Shown here: piece after piece, positions 33,874 through 43,633 of the stretch
Position numbering within the stretch: the first letter of the stretch is position 1
Layout: each line of letters begins with the position of its first letter
Origin: Streptomyces sp. MUM 178J
GTDB lineage: Bacteria > Actinomycetota > Actinomycetes > Streptomycetales > Streptomycetaceae
Reading direction: 5' to 3'
Length of the DNA: 64,000 nucleotides
Assembly (NCBI RefSeq): GCF_022414575.1
Contig: NZ_JADWYQ010000004.1
Location: forward strand, 186,001 to 250,000
Made by a program: the position numbers and the translations under genes
Notes under the pieces: model-generated
Database searches by the model: none
What the model was told of the DNA's origin: nothing
What the model saw: the letters and a program-made list of their open reading frames with translations, nothing else

Positions 33874-34174
33874 AGTACGCGTCCTGGTCTACCAGGCGGC
33901 CTGCGACGACGAGCAGCTCCAGGCGGTCCGCGAGGCCTACCACCTGGTCAGCAAGCGGCTCGAGGGGGTTCCGGGCATGCTCGGCAACGAACTGCTGCGC
34001 TCCCCGCTGGACCCCACCGCGCTCGTCGTCGTGAGCCGCTGGTCCGACCTCGCCGCCTTCCGCCGCTGGGAGGAGGGCGCGGAGCACCGCGAGGACACCG
34101 CGCCTCTGCGCCCGTACCGCGACACCCGGCTCGCCACGCCGTTCGGCGTCTACGAAGTGGAGGCGGCCTACTGA
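33863..34174 (+). CDS. ABM-family monooxygenase, copy 2
   Basis: A 103-residue ABM-type protein ([20 protein letters not shown], then [16 protein letters not shown]). It overlaps copy 1 by 11 bp. Paired ABM genes are common in pentangular-polyphenol clusters, where they may form a heteromer or act on separate rings. Confidence 0.83.
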   Translation: MAREVRVLVYQAACDDEQLQAVREAYHLVSKRLEGVPGMLGNELLRSPLDPTALVVVSRWSDLAAFRRWEEGAEHREDTAPLRPYRDTRLATPFGVYEVEAAY

Positions 34175-34202
34175 CGGCCGGCCTACTGAAGGGCAAGCAC
34201 AG

Positions 34203-35912
34203 ATGACCACCACGCTTCCATCCGCAGGCAAGGCACAGAAGGGGGCGGCCGAGCAGGCGGCCTGGGTCTCCTGCTCCGGCTGCCGCTCCCTGGTCTACGG
34301 CAAGCGCTATACGCGTCTGCTGCGCGTCTGCCCCGAGTGCGGTGCGCACGCCCGGCTGGACGCGCCCACCCGGATCGCGCAGCTCCTCGACGAGGGCAGC
34401 GCCCGGCCGGTCCAGGTGCCCGCCACCCAGCACAACCCGCTGGACTTCGTGGACCAGCTGCCCTACGCCGAGCGGCTGGAGCGGGCCAGGGCGCGCACCG
34501 GGCAGCAGGACGCCGTGCTGGTGGTCCGCGGCCGTGTCGAAGGACGCCCCCTGGTCGCCGCCGTCATGGACTTCCGCTTCTTCGGCGGCAGCCTCGGCGT
34601 CGCCGCGGGCGAGGCGATCACCACCGCCGCGGAGACCGCGCTTGCGGACCGCGCCCCCCTGCTGATCGTCACCGCCTCCGGCGGCGCCCGGATGCAGGAG
34701 GGCGCGCTCTCGCTGATGCAGATGGCCAAGACGTCCAACGCGCTCGCCGAGCTGGACGAGGCCGGGCTGCTCACCGTCACCCTCATCACCGACCCGACGT
34801 ACGGCGGCGTCGCCGCGTCCTTCGCCACCCTGTCGGACGTGGTGGTCGCAGAGCCCGGCGCCCGTATGGGCTTCGCCGGGCCCCGCGTCATCGAGCAGAC
34901 CATCGGGCAGCGGCTGCCCGACGGCTTCCAGACCGCCGAGTTCCTGCTGGAGCACGGCCTCGTCGACGACGTCTGGCCACGCGCCGAACTGCGCGGCCGG
35001 CTCAGCAGACTGCTCGCCGTCGCCGACGACCCCGGACCCGACTGGGGCGCCGAAGAGGACGACCCGGCCGTCCGCGACAGCCAGCTCCTCGACCAGCTCC
35101 CCGCCTGGGACTGCGTCCAACTGGCGCGCGAGTCGGGCCGGCCCACCGCCCTGGAGCACATCGGCTTCTGGCTCGACGGCTTCGTCGAACTCCACGGCGA
35201 CCGGGCCGGCGAGGAGTGCCCGGCCGTCGTCGGAGGCCTCGGCCGGCTCGACGGACTGCCCGTGATGGTGATCGGCCACCAGAAGGGCCACACCACCGCC
35301 GAACTCGTCGGCCGCAACTTCGGCATGCCCTCACCGGCCGGCTACCGCAAGGCCGCCCGGCTGATGCGGCTGGCGGCCAAACTCGGCGTCCCGGTCGTCA
35401 CCCTCATCGACACCCCCGGCGCCTACCCCGGACTCACCGCCGAGGAGAAGGGCCAGTCCGTCGCCATCGCCGAGAACCTGCGGCTGATGGGCTCGCTGCC
35501 CGTCCCGGTGGTCGCCGTGGTGACCGGCGAGGGCGGCAGCGGCGGGGCGCTCGCGCTCGGCGTCGCCGACCGGGTGCTGATGTGCGCCAACGCCACCTAC
35601 TCGGTGATCAGCCCCGAGGGCTGTGCCGCAATCCTGTGGAAGAACGCGGCCGAGGCCGCCGTCGCAGCCGACGAACTCGCCCTGGACGCCGCCTCGCTGC
35701 TGCGCCTCGGCGTCGTCGACGCAGTCATACCGGAGCCCGAGGGCGGCGGGCACACGGACACCTCCGCCATGAGCGACTCCATCCGCCGGGCAGCCGTGGC
35801 CGCGCTGCGCGAGCTGCGCTCCAGGACCGTCTCGCCCGCCGCCCGCCGCCGGCGCTTCCGCGCCTTCGGCCTGGCCCAGGACGTGCCGGCCTCCTCGGGA
35901 GCGCGGCCGTGA
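34203..35912 (+). CDS. Acetyl-CoA carboxylase carboxyltransferase, fused beta-alpha (AccD-AccA)
   Basis: A 569-residue fusion. The N-terminal half is AccD-like with a zinc ribbon (Cys 24, 27, 43, 46) and [16 protein letters not shown]. The C-terminal half is AccA-like ([25 protein letters not shown]). With the following BCCP and biotin carboxylase genes it makes a whole acetyl-CoA carboxylase. Streptomyces primary metabolism normally uses acyl-CoA carboxylases of another architecture, so this set is probably a dedicated malonyl-CoA supply for the PKS. Confidence 0.92.
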   Translation: MTTTLPSAGKAQKGAAEQAAWVSCSGCRSLVYGKRYTRLLRVCPECGAHARLDAPTRIAQLLDEGSARPVQVPATQHNPLDFVDQLPYAERLERARARTGQQDAVLVVRGRVEGRPLVAAVMDFRFFGGSLGVAAGEAITTAAETALADRAPLLIVTASGGARMQEGALSLMQMAKTSNALAELDEAGLLTVTLITDPTYGGVAASFATLSDVVVAEPGARMGFAGPRVIEQTIGQRLPDGFQTAEFLLEHGLVDDVWPRAELRGRLSRLLAVADDPGPDWGAEEDDPAVRDSQLLDQLPAWDCVQLARESGRPTALEHIGFWLDGFVELHGDRAGEECPAVVGGLGRLDGLPVMVIGHQKGHTTAELVGRNFGMPSPAGYRKAARLMRLAAKLGVPVVTLIDTPGAYPGLTAEEKGQSVAIAENLRLMGSLPVPVVAVVTGEGGSGGALALGVADRVLMCANATYSVISPEGCAAILWKNAAEAAVAADELALDAASLLRLGVVDAVIPEPEGGGHTDTSAMSDSIRRAAVAALRELRSRTVSPAARRRRFRAFGLAQDVPASSGARP

Positions 35913-35989
35913 TCCGTCAGAACGGCCACAACGGGCGCCGCGGCCACAACGGCAACGGCAACGGCAGCAGGTACTACGGAGAGAGACCG

Positions 35990-36520
35990 ATGAGCGAAGT
36001 CACCAAGGAGAGTCTCCGCACCGCCCCCACCGACGACCCACTGGCAGGCCTGGACTACGACACCAGCGCCCTGGCTCTCACCGACATCTGCCGCAGCATC
36101 GCGGACGTGGTCCGGGTGGGGGCCGGGCACCCCCGCCGGGTGCGCGTCACCCTCGGCGCGGCCAGCGTCGAGGTGGAGTGGGACGAGCAGCAGCAGACCG
36201 CTGCCACCGCGCGCGAGCCGGCGACACTCGACCGCATCGAGGACACCGTCCAGGGCCACCATGAATGCGCGCCGCTGGTCGGCACCTACTACGTGGCCCC
36301 CTCGCCCGGGGCCCCGCCCTTCGTGCGGCCCGGCGACCGGGTCGAGGTCGGCCAGCAGCTCGGCATCATCGAGGCGATGAAGCTGATGAACCCCCTGGAG
36401 GCGACCCGCGCCGGCCGAGTCGTCGAGGTGCTGGTCGCCGACGGCACCCCGGTCGAGTACGGCCAGCCCCTGGTGCTGGTCGACCCCGAGGAGCCCGCGG
36501 GCGGGGCCGGGGAGGACTGA
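35990..36520 (+). CDS. Biotin carboxyl carrier protein of acetyl-CoA carboxylase
   Basis: A 176-residue BCCP from the ATG at 35990, which has GGAGAG upstream. A GTG at 35909 overlapping the previous stop would add 27 residues rich in Asn/Gly/His (NGHNGRRGHNGNGNG) and is the alternative. The C-terminal biotinyl domain carries EAMKLMNPLEA with the biotinylated Lys. It carries carboxybiotin between the flanking carboxylase and transferase. Confidence 0.9.
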   Translation: MSEVTKESLRTAPTDDPLAGLDYDTSALALTDICRSIADVVRVGAGHPRRVRVTLGAASVEVEWDEQQQTAATAREPATLDRIEDTVQGHHECAPLVGTYYVAPSPGAPPFVRPGDRVEVGQQLGIIEAMKLMNPLEATRAGRVVEVLVADGTPVEYGQPLVLVDPEEPAGGAGED

Positions 36521-36522
36521 CC

Positions 36523-37866
36523 GTGCCATTCGACACCATCCTGGTCGCCAACCGCGGCGAGATAGCGCTCAGAGTGATCAGGACGTGCAAGGAGATGGGC
36601 ATCCGCACCGTCGCCGTGCACTCCACCGCGGACAAGGACGGCGCCCATGTGCGGGCCGCCGACGCGGCCGTGCAGATCGGCCCCGGCGCGCCCCGCAAGA
36701 GCTATCTCTCCGCCCCCGCCGTGATCGAGGCCGCCCTGAGCACCGGCGCCCAGGCCGTCCACCCCGGCTATGGCTTCCTCTCCGAGGATCCCGACTTCGC
36801 CGAGATCTGCGCCGACAACGGCCTCGTCTTCATCGGCCCCCGGCCCGAGGTCCTCTCCCGCCTCGGCGACAAGGCCGTGGCCCGCGAGCTGATGACGGAC
36901 GCCGGGCTGCCAGTCCTGCCCGGCAGCCCCGGCACCGTCGACAGCGCGGCGGAGGCAGCCGACCTCGCCGCCCGCATCGGCTTTCCACTGATCATCAAGG
37001 CGGCGGCGGGCGGCGGCGGCCGCGGCATGACCGTCGTACGGCAGCCGAGCGAGCTGCTGCCCGCCTACCGGCAGACCCGCGCCACCGCGCAGGCCGTCTT
37101 CGGCGACAACCGCGTCTATCTGGAACGGTTCTGCGACAGCGCCCGCCATATCGAGGTGCAGGTGCTCGCCGACGGCCACGGCGCGGTGCTGCACCTCGGT
37201 GAACGCGACTGCTCCGTGCAGCGCCGCCACCAGAAGCTGATCGAGGAGAGCCCGGGGCCCGGCCTGCACAAGGAGCTCACCGCAGCCATGGCCCGCGCTG
37301 CCGTGCGCGGCGCCCGGGCCGTCGGCTACACCGGCGCCGGCACCTTTGAATTCCTCGTCCACGACGAGGGCTTCTCCTTCATGGAGATGAACTGCCGCAT
37401 CCAGGTGGAGCACCCGGTCACCGAGGCCGTGTTCGGCGTCGACCTGGTCCGCGAGCAGATCCAGGTCGCCGCGGGGGAGGAGCTGCGCTTCACCCAGGAC
37501 GACCTTCAGCCGCGCGGCGCGGCCGTCGAATGCCGGGTCAACGCCGAGGACCCGGCACGCGACTTCGCCCCGAGCCCGGGAACGCTCGAGCAGTTCGTCC
37601 CGCCGGGCGGCCCCTTCGTCCGGGTCGACACCCACGGCTACGCCGGCTGGCGGGTGCCGTCCCACTACGATTCCCTGCTCGCCAAGGTCATCACCTGGGC
37701 GCCCGACCGCGACCGGGCCCTGGACCGGATGGACCGGGCCCTCGCCGAGTTCCGCATCTCGGGCCCCGGGGTGCACACCACGATCCCGCTGCTGCGGGAT
37801 GTGCTCGCCGACCCGGCCTTCCGCGACGGCAAGCACGACACGTCCTTCCTCGACACGCGCCGCTGA
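36523..37866 (+). CDS. accC: Acetyl-CoA carboxylase, biotin carboxylase subunit
   Basis: A 447-residue biotin carboxylase of standard length: N-terminal ILVANRGEIALRVIRT, ATP-grasp glycine loop AAAGGGGRGM, and EMNCRIQVEHPVTE with the catalytic residues. The GTG at 36523 is 2 bp after the BCCP stop. It is the last gene of the core operon, followed by a strong hairpin. Confidence 0.95.
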   Translation: MPFDTILVANRGEIALRVIRTCKEMGIRTVAVHSTADKDGAHVRAADAAVQIGPGAPRKSYLSAPAVIEAALSTGAQAVHPGYGFLSEDPDFAEICADNGLVFIGPRPEVLSRLGDKAVARELMTDAGLPVLPGSPGTVDSAAEAADLAARIGFPLIIKAAAGGGGRGMTVVRQPSELLPAYRQTRATAQAVFGDNRVYLERFCDSARHIEVQVLADGHGAVLHLGERDCSVQRRHQKLIEESPGPGLHKELTAAMARAAVRGARAVGYTGAGTFEFLVHDEGFSFMEMNCRIQVEHPVTEAVFGVDLVREQIQVAAGEELRFTQDDLQPRGAAVECRVNAEDPARDFAPSPGTLEQFVPPGGPFVRVDTHGYAGWRVPSHYDSLLAKVITWAPDRDRALDRMDRALAEFRISGPGVHTTIPLLRDVLADPAFRDGKHDTSFLDTRR

Positions 37867-37876
37867 GACGCCCGTC

Positions 37877-37918
37877 GAGCGAGGCCCGGCTCCCCTTACG
37901 GGGAACCGGGCCTCGCTC
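37877..37918. terminator. Strong hairpin terminator between convergent genes
   Basis: A 19-bp stem (one mismatch) closes a TTAC loop; it begins GAGCGAGGCCCGG at 37877. It lies directly after accC and before the convergent SDR gene, so it should end both transcripts. Confidence 0.85.
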
Positions 37919-37945
37919 ATGTCTCGTCGCGCTTCTCCGCGCCAT

Positions 37946-38632
37946 TCACCAGTCCATGACGGCGTCCCGGCGGAGGAACACCCCGGACGGCCCGTCGTCG
38001 GGCAGCGTCGCCGCCCGGACGATGTGCTCCGCCGCGGCCTCGGGGGTCTGCTCGGCGTCCGGCCGCATCCGGGTGCGCACCATGCCCGGGTTGATCGCGT
38101 TCACCAGCACGCCCGTGCCCGCGGTCTCCTTGGCCAGCATCACGGTGAGCGCGTTGAGCGACACCTTGGAGACCGAGTACGCCGGACACATCTCGGCGAT
38201 GCCGAAGGCGAACGAGCCCGTCCCGCTGGAGACGTTGACCACCCGGCCCCAGCCGCGGCGCACCATCTGCGGCACCACCGCCTGGGCCACCCGCCACGAG
38301 CCGTACAGATTGACCTCCAGGGTGCGGCGCACCAGCTCCAGGTCGACGTCGCTGGGGCGCTCCCCCCAGTCCAGTTGGATGCCCGCGTTGTTGACGAGGA
38401 CGTCCACTTCGCCGGCCTGCTGCACGGCCAGCGACACCGACGCCGGGTCCGTGACGTCCAGCGCCACGCCCCGCGCCCCTTCCCCGAGGCCCGCCGCGGC
38501 CTTGTCCGCCGCCTCCCGGTCACGTGCCGCGATCACGACCCGACATCCGCCGGAATGCAACCGTGCGGCGACGGCGAGGCCGATGCCGCGGTTGGCGCCG
38601 GTGACGAGGGCGGTGGGGGTGGACGGTTTCAT
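37946..38632 (-). CDS. SDR-family oxidoreductase (third)
   Basis: A 228-residue short-chain dehydrogenase with TGANRGIG, NNAGIQ and catalytic YSVSK. The ATG at 38632 follows GGAGGAG; the frame extends 12 codons further without a good site. Unlike the other two, its C-terminus (DDGPSGVFLRRDAVMDW) is of the carbonyl-reductase type, so it may act on a late tailored intermediate. Leftward, downstream of the second multicopper oxidase. Confidence 0.87.
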   Translation of the reverse strand: MKPSTPTALVTGANRGIGLAVAARLHSGGCRVVIAARDREAADKAAAGLGEGARGVALDVTDPASVSLAVQQAGEVDVLVNNAGIQLDWGERPSDVDLELVRRTLEVNLYGSWRVAQAVVPQMVRRGWGRVVNVSSGTGSFAFGIAEMCPAYSVSKVSLNALTVMLAKETAGTGVLVNAINPGMVRTRMRPDAEQTPEAAAEHIVRAATLPDDGPSGVFLRRDAVMDW

Positions 38633-38668
38633 GGCTCCTCCGGTGGTGTTTCCCCAGCCCCGCCCCAT

Positions 38669-38872
38669 CCCGTAACCGGGGCTGAGCCCTGGACCCCCGG
38701 CGCCTGGATCTCTCCCGGCTGCCTCCCCCGGACTCCGTCCGGGGGTGCCCCCACGGAGGTACCCACAGGCGGGGCTTGATTTTCAAGCCCGTCCGGCGAT
38801 TGAGGACACGGCCGAAGGCCGTACGGGGCCCGGGGGCCTGCCCCGGTTGCGGGAACGGGGCGGGGTGGGGGA
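38669..38872. repeat. Intergenic Streptomyces-type repeat
   Basis: The spacer between two leftward genes contains a palindrome around CCCCCGGACTCCGTCCGGGG (about 38727-38746) and a GCCCGTCCGGCGATTGAGG tract (about 38789-38807), of a kind often seen between Streptomyces genes. A variant of the first part occurs inverted inside the FkbH 3' end near 4.78 kb. No gene was found here. Confidence 0.6.
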
Positions 38873-40507
38873 CTAATGCCGTGCGTAGGCGATGATCTGC
38901 CGCGGCGCATCCCCCTCGGACCCGGGCTTCACGACGGTGAACTGCCCCATCATCCCCTGGTCCTCGTGGCGCAGCTGATGGCAGTGGAACATGTAGGGCT
39001 TCTTCTCGTCCGTGTAGTCGGGCAGCGCCACGGCCAGTCGCACCATGTCCCCCGGCGGCACGTACACGGTGTCCTTCGCACCGACCAGATGCGCCGCCGG
39101 CTTGTTTCCCGCGTACTGCAGGACGTTGAAGCTGAGACCGTGGATATGGAAGCTGTGGACGCCGTCCGCGTTGCCCTCGACCTCCCAGACCTCCACCCGG
39201 CCCGCCGGGCACACCTCGTCGATGCGCTCCATGTCCATCTTCTTGCCGTTGATGTTGGTGCCGCTGAGGCGGAAACGGCGTACGCGGGGCGAGTCGGGCA
39301 GCTCGATCGGGGCGGGTGCGCCGCGCAGCCGGTCCGGCACGGGGGGCGACTCGGTCAGCCGCTTGTCGGCACGCAGTTCGATCATGTCGAAGGTGTCCTC
39401 GCCGCCGTCGAGCCGCTTGGTCGGGAAGCCGACGCCGATGTCGGGCGGGAAGCTGCGCAGCACGGTGCGCTCGCCGGGCTCGACCGCCACGACGACCTCC
39501 GCGCGCTCGGCGGGCGCGAGCTGGATGCGGCGCAGCGGCACCGGTTTGGCCACCAGCCCGTTCTCCAGCGCGACGAGGGTGAACTCCCGGTTGTCGGTGA
39601 AACCGAGGTTGAAGACGCGGGCGTTGGAACCGTTCATCAGTCGCAGCCGCACCAGTGTGGTGGTGACCCTCAGATGCGGGTCGTAGGTGCCGTTGACCAG
39701 GATCGTGTCGCCGAGCACCCCGATGTTGCCGACGCCGGCGAAGCTCTCCAGCGTGGAGACGTTGCGCAGCTCGATGGAGCCGTCGTCGTTGAACTCGCGG
39801 TCCTGGAGGATCAGCGGGATGTCGTCGACGCCGTACCGGCCGGGCAGTCCCGCGCCGTCGGAGGCGTCGTCGTCCAGGATGAACATGCCCGCGAGGCCCC
39901 GTGAGACATGGTCGGCGGTCTGGCCGTGCGGATGCGGGTGGTACCAGAGCGTGGACGCGGGCTGGACGATCTCCCACTCCGGCCGCCACACCGCCCCCGG
40001 CACCACGGACTGGTGCGGGCCGCCGTCGTTGACGGCGGGCAGATGCATGCCGTGCCAGTGCATCGTGGTCGTCTCGGGCAGCTTGTTGGTGAAGTGGACG
40101 GAGACTCTGTCGCCGCGCCGGGCACGCAGGGTGGGGCCCAGGAACGCGCCGTTCACGCCCCAGGTCGGCGTCTGCTTCCCCGGGATCAGCTCGCTGGCGC
40201 CCTCCTGCGCCGTGAGGGTGAAGCGCCTTCCGCCCGAGCCGTCGGACGTGCCTTCCAGAAGCGGGGGGATCCGGACTTTGTTGGCGAACGACAGGGTGCC
40301 GAGGTTGGTCATCTTCCGGTCGCCGTACACGGATGCGAAGTTGACGGCGTATGCGCCGCCGAGCAGCACTCCGCCGCCTAACACGCCCGATGCGGTGAGG
40401 AACAGCCGCCGCCGCAGCGTGCGGGGCCTTTTCTCACCGCGGGCCTGCCTTCCTCCGCGTCCGTCGGGGCCGGCTCCCTGTCCGTTGCCCTGTGCATGAT
40501 GGGTCAT
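38873..40507 (-). CDS. Second Tat-exported multicopper oxidase (FtsP/bilirubin-oxidase-like)
   Basis: A 544-residue enzyme from the ATG at 40507. After a ~30-residue charged N-region comes a twin-arginine signal, LRRRLFLTASGVLGGG. Copper ligands are complete: HWHG, HPHPHGQTADHV, HSFHIHG and HCHQLRHEDQGMM. It is not a close copy of the enzyme at 26.5 kb: the spacing of ligands and the signal differ. Probable role is extracytoplasmic oxidation or coupling of a phenolic product; general copper or phenol resistance is the alternative. Confidence 0.9.
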   Translation of the reverse strand: MTHHAQGNGQGAGPDGRGGRQARGEKRPRTLRRRLFLTASGVLGGGVLLGGAYAVNFASVYGDRKMTNLGTLSFANKVRIPPLLEGTSDGSGGRRFTLTAQEGASELIPGKQTPTWGVNGAFLGPTLRARRGDRVSVHFTNKLPETTTMHWHGMHLPAVNDGGPHQSVVPGAVWRPEWEIVQPASTLWYHPHPHGQTADHVSRGLAGMFILDDDASDGAGLPGRYGVDDIPLILQDREFNDDGSIELRNVSTLESFAGVGNIGVLGDTILVNGTYDPHLRVTTTLVRLRLMNGSNARVFNLGFTDNREFTLVALENGLVAKPVPLRRIQLAPAERAEVVVAVEPGERTVLRSFPPDIGVGFPTKRLDGGEDTFDMIELRADKRLTESPPVPDRLRGAPAPIELPDSPRVRRFRLSGTNINGKKMDMERIDEVCPAGRVEVWEVEGNADGVHSFHIHGLSFNVLQYAGNKPAAHLVGAKDTVYVPPGDMVRLAVALPDYTDEKKPYMFHCHQLRHEDQGMMGQFTVVKPGSEGDAPRQIIAYARH

Positions 40508-40705
40508 GGCGCCATGATTGACCTTCACCGGCCCAGATTGGTACGGAGATCTCAAGTCCCGCTCGAATGCCATGGGAATCACCCTGGAGAGAGCGCTTTC
40601 ACCGGTGCGGCTGATTTTCGATCGTGTTCGAGTTCTGTTCGAGCCATGGCGGCGAGCGTCGAGGTGACCTTGCTCGCGGACAGCGGATAACCGGAGGTAG
40701 ACACT
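40508..40705. promoter_or_regulatory. Divergent promoter with SARP-like heptamer repeats
   Basis: Between the multicopper oxidase and P450 genes, TTCGAT (40617), TTCGAG (40627) and TTCGAG (40638) occur in the same orientation, the last two exactly 11 bp apart. SARP activators bind TCGAG-type heptamers at 11-bp periods, and two SARPs are encoded in this window. GGAGGT precedes the P450 GTG. A matching -10 box was not clear. Confidence 0.5.
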
Positions 40706-41893
40706 GTGATCGCACAGTCCCCGGCACCACCGAAGCCCGCCATGGACGACGGCGGAAGAAAGCTTTTTGCGTGGCTGAAGACCATGAGAGATGAGCATCC
40801 CGTCTGGCAGGATCAGCACGGGGTCTGGCATGTGTTCCGCCACAAGGACGTCCAGCGTGTCATCACCGAGTACGAGGAGTTCTCCGCCGACCAGACGCGG
40901 GTCGTCCCCGACCAGCAGCGCATCTCCCGCGGCGACCTCACCCTGATGGACCCGCCGTTGCACCGGACGATGCGCACGCTGGTGTCGTCGGTCTTCACCC
41001 GCAGGGCCATCGACGCGCTCGCTCCCCGCATCACCGAGATAAGCAGGAACCTGCTGGACGAGGTGGCGGACAAGGAGGAGTTTGACCTCGTCCGCGACTT
41101 CGCCTATCCGCTGCCGGTGACGGTCATCGCCGAACTGCTCGGCGTTCCAGCCTCCGACCAGCCCCTGTTCAGGAAGTGGGCGGAGACCATCCGGTTCGCG
41201 GACGGCGCGGACCCCAACAGTCCGGAGCTGATCGAGTCCGTCGAGGGCGCGGTGAAGGCCACCACCGAGTATCTCGGCGAACACTGCCGCAGCCGCCGCA
41301 CCCACCCGCGGGACGACCTCATCAGCAGGCTCGTCGCCGCGGAGGTCGACGGTGAACGCATGGACGAAGAGGAAGTCTCCACCTTTGCCGGGCTGCTGCT
41401 GATGACGGGGCATGTCACCACCGTGGTGCTCCTCGCCAACGCACTGCTCTGCTTCGACGAGGCGCCCGGCGCCTACGACGACGTCCGCGACGACCGCTCA
41501 CTGGTGAGCGGGGCGGTGGAGGAGGTGCTGCGGCTGCGCACCCCCTTCATGCACACCAAGCGCGTCGCCGTGAAGGAGACCGAGGTCGCGGGGGTGCTCG
41601 TCCCGCCGGACCAGATGATCGAGGCCTGGCTGCTGTCCGCCAACCACGACGAGCGGCAGTTCCCCGACGCCGAACGCTTCGACTGCCGGCGGGAGCACAA
41701 TGCGCACCTCGGTCTCGGCCACGGTGTGCACTTCTGCCTCGGGGCGCCGCTGGCCCGGCTGGAGGGCACGATCGCGCTCAACGCGCTCATGGACCGCTAT
41801 CTGCACGTCGACGTCCTCCAGAAGGAGTTCGAGCCGTACGGATGGGGCCTGTCCGGCGCTCAGCAGCTGATGGTCCGCGCCCGCCGGGCATGA
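40706..41893 (+). CDS. Cytochrome P450 (second)
   Basis: A 395-residue P450. The I-helix motif is MTGHVTT, the K-helix EEVLRLR, and the heme motif LGHGVHFCLG, in which Leu replaces the usual first Phe; the Cys ligand is intact. The GTG start follows GGAGGT. It is divergent from an exported multicopper oxidase under a possible SARP site, so it is likely co-regulated with the type II cluster. Substrate unknown; hydroxylation or phenol coupling of the aromatic core are possibilities. Confidence 0.92.
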   Translation: MIAQSPAPPKPAMDDGGRKLFAWLKTMRDEHPVWQDQHGVWHVFRHKDVQRVITEYEEFSADQTRVVPDQQRISRGDLTLMDPPLHRTMRTLVSSVFTRRAIDALAPRITEISRNLLDEVADKEEFDLVRDFAYPLPVTVIAELLGVPASDQPLFRKWAETIRFADGADPNSPELIESVEGAVKATTEYLGEHCRSRRTHPRDDLISRLVAAEVDGERMDEEEVSTFAGLLLMTGHVTTVVLLANALLCFDEAPGAYDDVRDDRSLVSGAVEEVLRLRTPFMHTKRVAVKETEVAGVLVPPDQMIEAWLLSANHDERQFPDAERFDCRREHNAHLGLGHGVHFCLGAPLARLEGTIALNALMDRYLHVDVLQKEFEPYGWGLSGAQQLMVRARRA

Positions 41894-41966
41894 TGACGCC
41901 CGGCACGTTCGGGACGCTTGGAGAGGCGCTCCGACCGCTCCGGCCGGCACGCCGTCGACGGCCGGA

Positions 41967-43445
41967 TCAGCGATAGGGCGTGGCATCACGTGGGAGGGCC
42001 TGGGCGATCAGCGCCACCAGCACCAGGCCCCCCACCGCGTACGGGTGGAACGCACCGAAGGCGTCCGCGAACGCTTCGGCGGCAGCGGACGCCTCTTCGC
42101 TTCCCGCCGGCGGACCGGTTCCCGCGGACACGGGCAACCCGCTCAGCAGCAGCACCCCCAGGAGCGCGGTGCCCACCGCTCCGCCCAGCTGGACGGAGGC
42201 GCCGCACGCGCCTGAAGCCGCCCCCGCGTCGCCCGGCTCCACACCCGTCCCCGCGTACATGAAGGCCGGGCCGATCACCGCCACCGTTCCCACCCCGCCG
42301 AGAAAGGTTCCCGGCGCCAGCTGCCACCACGCGGCGTCGGCGTCCAGCGCCAGTGCGAACCACAGCAGCCCCGCCGCGGCCAGCAGCGCGCCCATACTCA
42401 CCGCGTTCCGGCCCAGCCGGGGCACGGCCCAGCGCAGCAGTTGGGAGGCGATCCCGCCGCCGACGGCCCACGGCAGAAACGTCAGACCGGTGCGCAGCGC
42501 GGTGTAGCCCAGGCCGTTCTGCAGGGTCACGGAGACCGCGACAAAGAAGGCGATCATCACGATGTGCACGGTGAACAGCACCGCGACGGCCGGGCTGAAA
42601 CCCGGCAGCGCGAACAGCCGCAGCGGCACCAGCGCCGAGCGGTCCCGCCGGTCCTTGACCCGCGCGTGTGCCGCGTACAGCGCCAGCACCGGCGGCGCGC
42701 ACGCCAGCGAGATCAGCATCCAGGCCGGCCACCCGGCGTCCTCGCCCTGCACCAGCGGATACAGCGCACACAGCAGACCGGCCGTCACCAGCGCCACGCC
42801 CACCAGATCCATCCGCAGCGGTCGCTCGGCGCGGGTGTCGGGGATGAGCGCCCAGGAGGCGGCCAGAGCGACCAGCCCCACCGGCACATTGATCAGGAAG
42901 AGGCCGCGCCAGCCGAGCCCCGCGACGTCGTATGTCACGAACACCCCGCCCAGCAGCGGCCCGATCACCGAGGCGACTCCGGTCACCGCGCCGAACGCCG
43001 CGCTGGCCCCGGCCCGTTCCCGCAGCGGGAAGACCGCGTACACCGTCGCCATCACCTGCGGCACCATCAGGGCGGCGGCCAGCCCCTGGAGCGTCCGCGC
43101 CACGATCATGAAGGGGGCGTCGGGCGCGAGCCCGCAGGCCGCGGAGGCCGCGGTGAAGCAGCCCACGCCCAGCAGGAACAGCGTGCGGCGCCCGTACCGG
43201 TCGCCCAGCCGCCCGCCGGTGATGACCCCTGCGCCGAACGCCAGCGTGTACGCGGCCAGGAACCACTGCGAAGCCGCATGGCCGGCGCCCAGTCCGTCGC
43301 GCATCGCCGGCAGCGCCACGGTGACCACGGTGACGTCCAGCAGGTTCATGAACATCGCCACGAGCATCAGCGAGAGCATCATCCGGCGGCGGGGATGCGG
43401 CTCTGGCTCCGCCCCCGTCGTACGGGTCGTCTCCGGCACGGCCAT
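41967..43445 (-). CDS. MFS drug-efflux transporter (DHA2, 14-TM type)
   Basis: A 492-residue major-facilitator protein with about 14 hydrophobic segments, the DHA2 motif LDVTVVTVALPAM in the first helix and the GRLGDRYGRR loop after helix 2. Such proton antiporters export cluster products and confer self-resistance. It diverges from an MMPL transporter gene across a long palindrome, so both are probably induced together. Confidence 0.92.
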   Translation of the reverse strand: MAVPETTRTTGAEPEPHPRRRMMLSLMLVAMFMNLLDVTVVTVALPAMRDGLGAGHAASQWFLAAYTLAFGAGVITGGRLGDRYGRRTLFLLGVGCFTAASAACGLAPDAPFMIVARTLQGLAAALMVPQVMATVYAVFPLRERAGASAAFGAVTGVASVIGPLLGGVFVTYDVAGLGWRGLFLINVPVGLVALAASWALIPDTRAERPLRMDLVGVALVTAGLLCALYPLVQGEDAGWPAWMLISLACAPPVLALYAAHARVKDRRDRSALVPLRLFALPGFSPAVAVLFTVHIVMIAFFVAVSVTLQNGLGYTALRTGLTFLPWAVGGGIASQLLRWAVPRLGRNAVSMGALLAAAGLLWFALALDADAAWWQLAPGTFLGGVGTVAVIGPAFMYAGTGVEPGDAGAASGACGASVQLGGAVGTALLGVLLLSGLPVSAGTGPPAGSEEASAAAEAFADAFGAFHPYAVGGLVLVALIAQALPRDATPYR

Positions 43446-43539
43446 CCGGTCCTCCGTCAGTCCGGCTCACGCGCTGTGCGGTAGCGCGCCTCGCGGACGC
43501 AGCACGGCCGAGAGGGCGCGGTCACCCTGCCAGCGGCCT

Positions 43540-43579
43540 CTACAGCCTCGCTCAAGCCGGGCGTTGAGCGGGTCTGTAG
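43540..43579. promoter_or_regulatory. 40-bp interrupted palindrome between divergent transporter genes
   Basis: CTACAG, 4 bp, GCTCAA, 8 bp, TTGAGC, 4 bp, CTGTAG. All twelve arm positions pair perfectly, centred between the MFS and MMPL genes. A two-dimer operator for a TetR- or MarR-type repressor is the likely reading. The MMPL GTG at 43634 follows GAGGAGG. Confidence 0.65.
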
Positions 43580-43633
43580 TCACCGGCGAGCCGGGCTTGG
43601 GTTGATGGACTCCCGAAGTGTGAGGAGGGCTCC

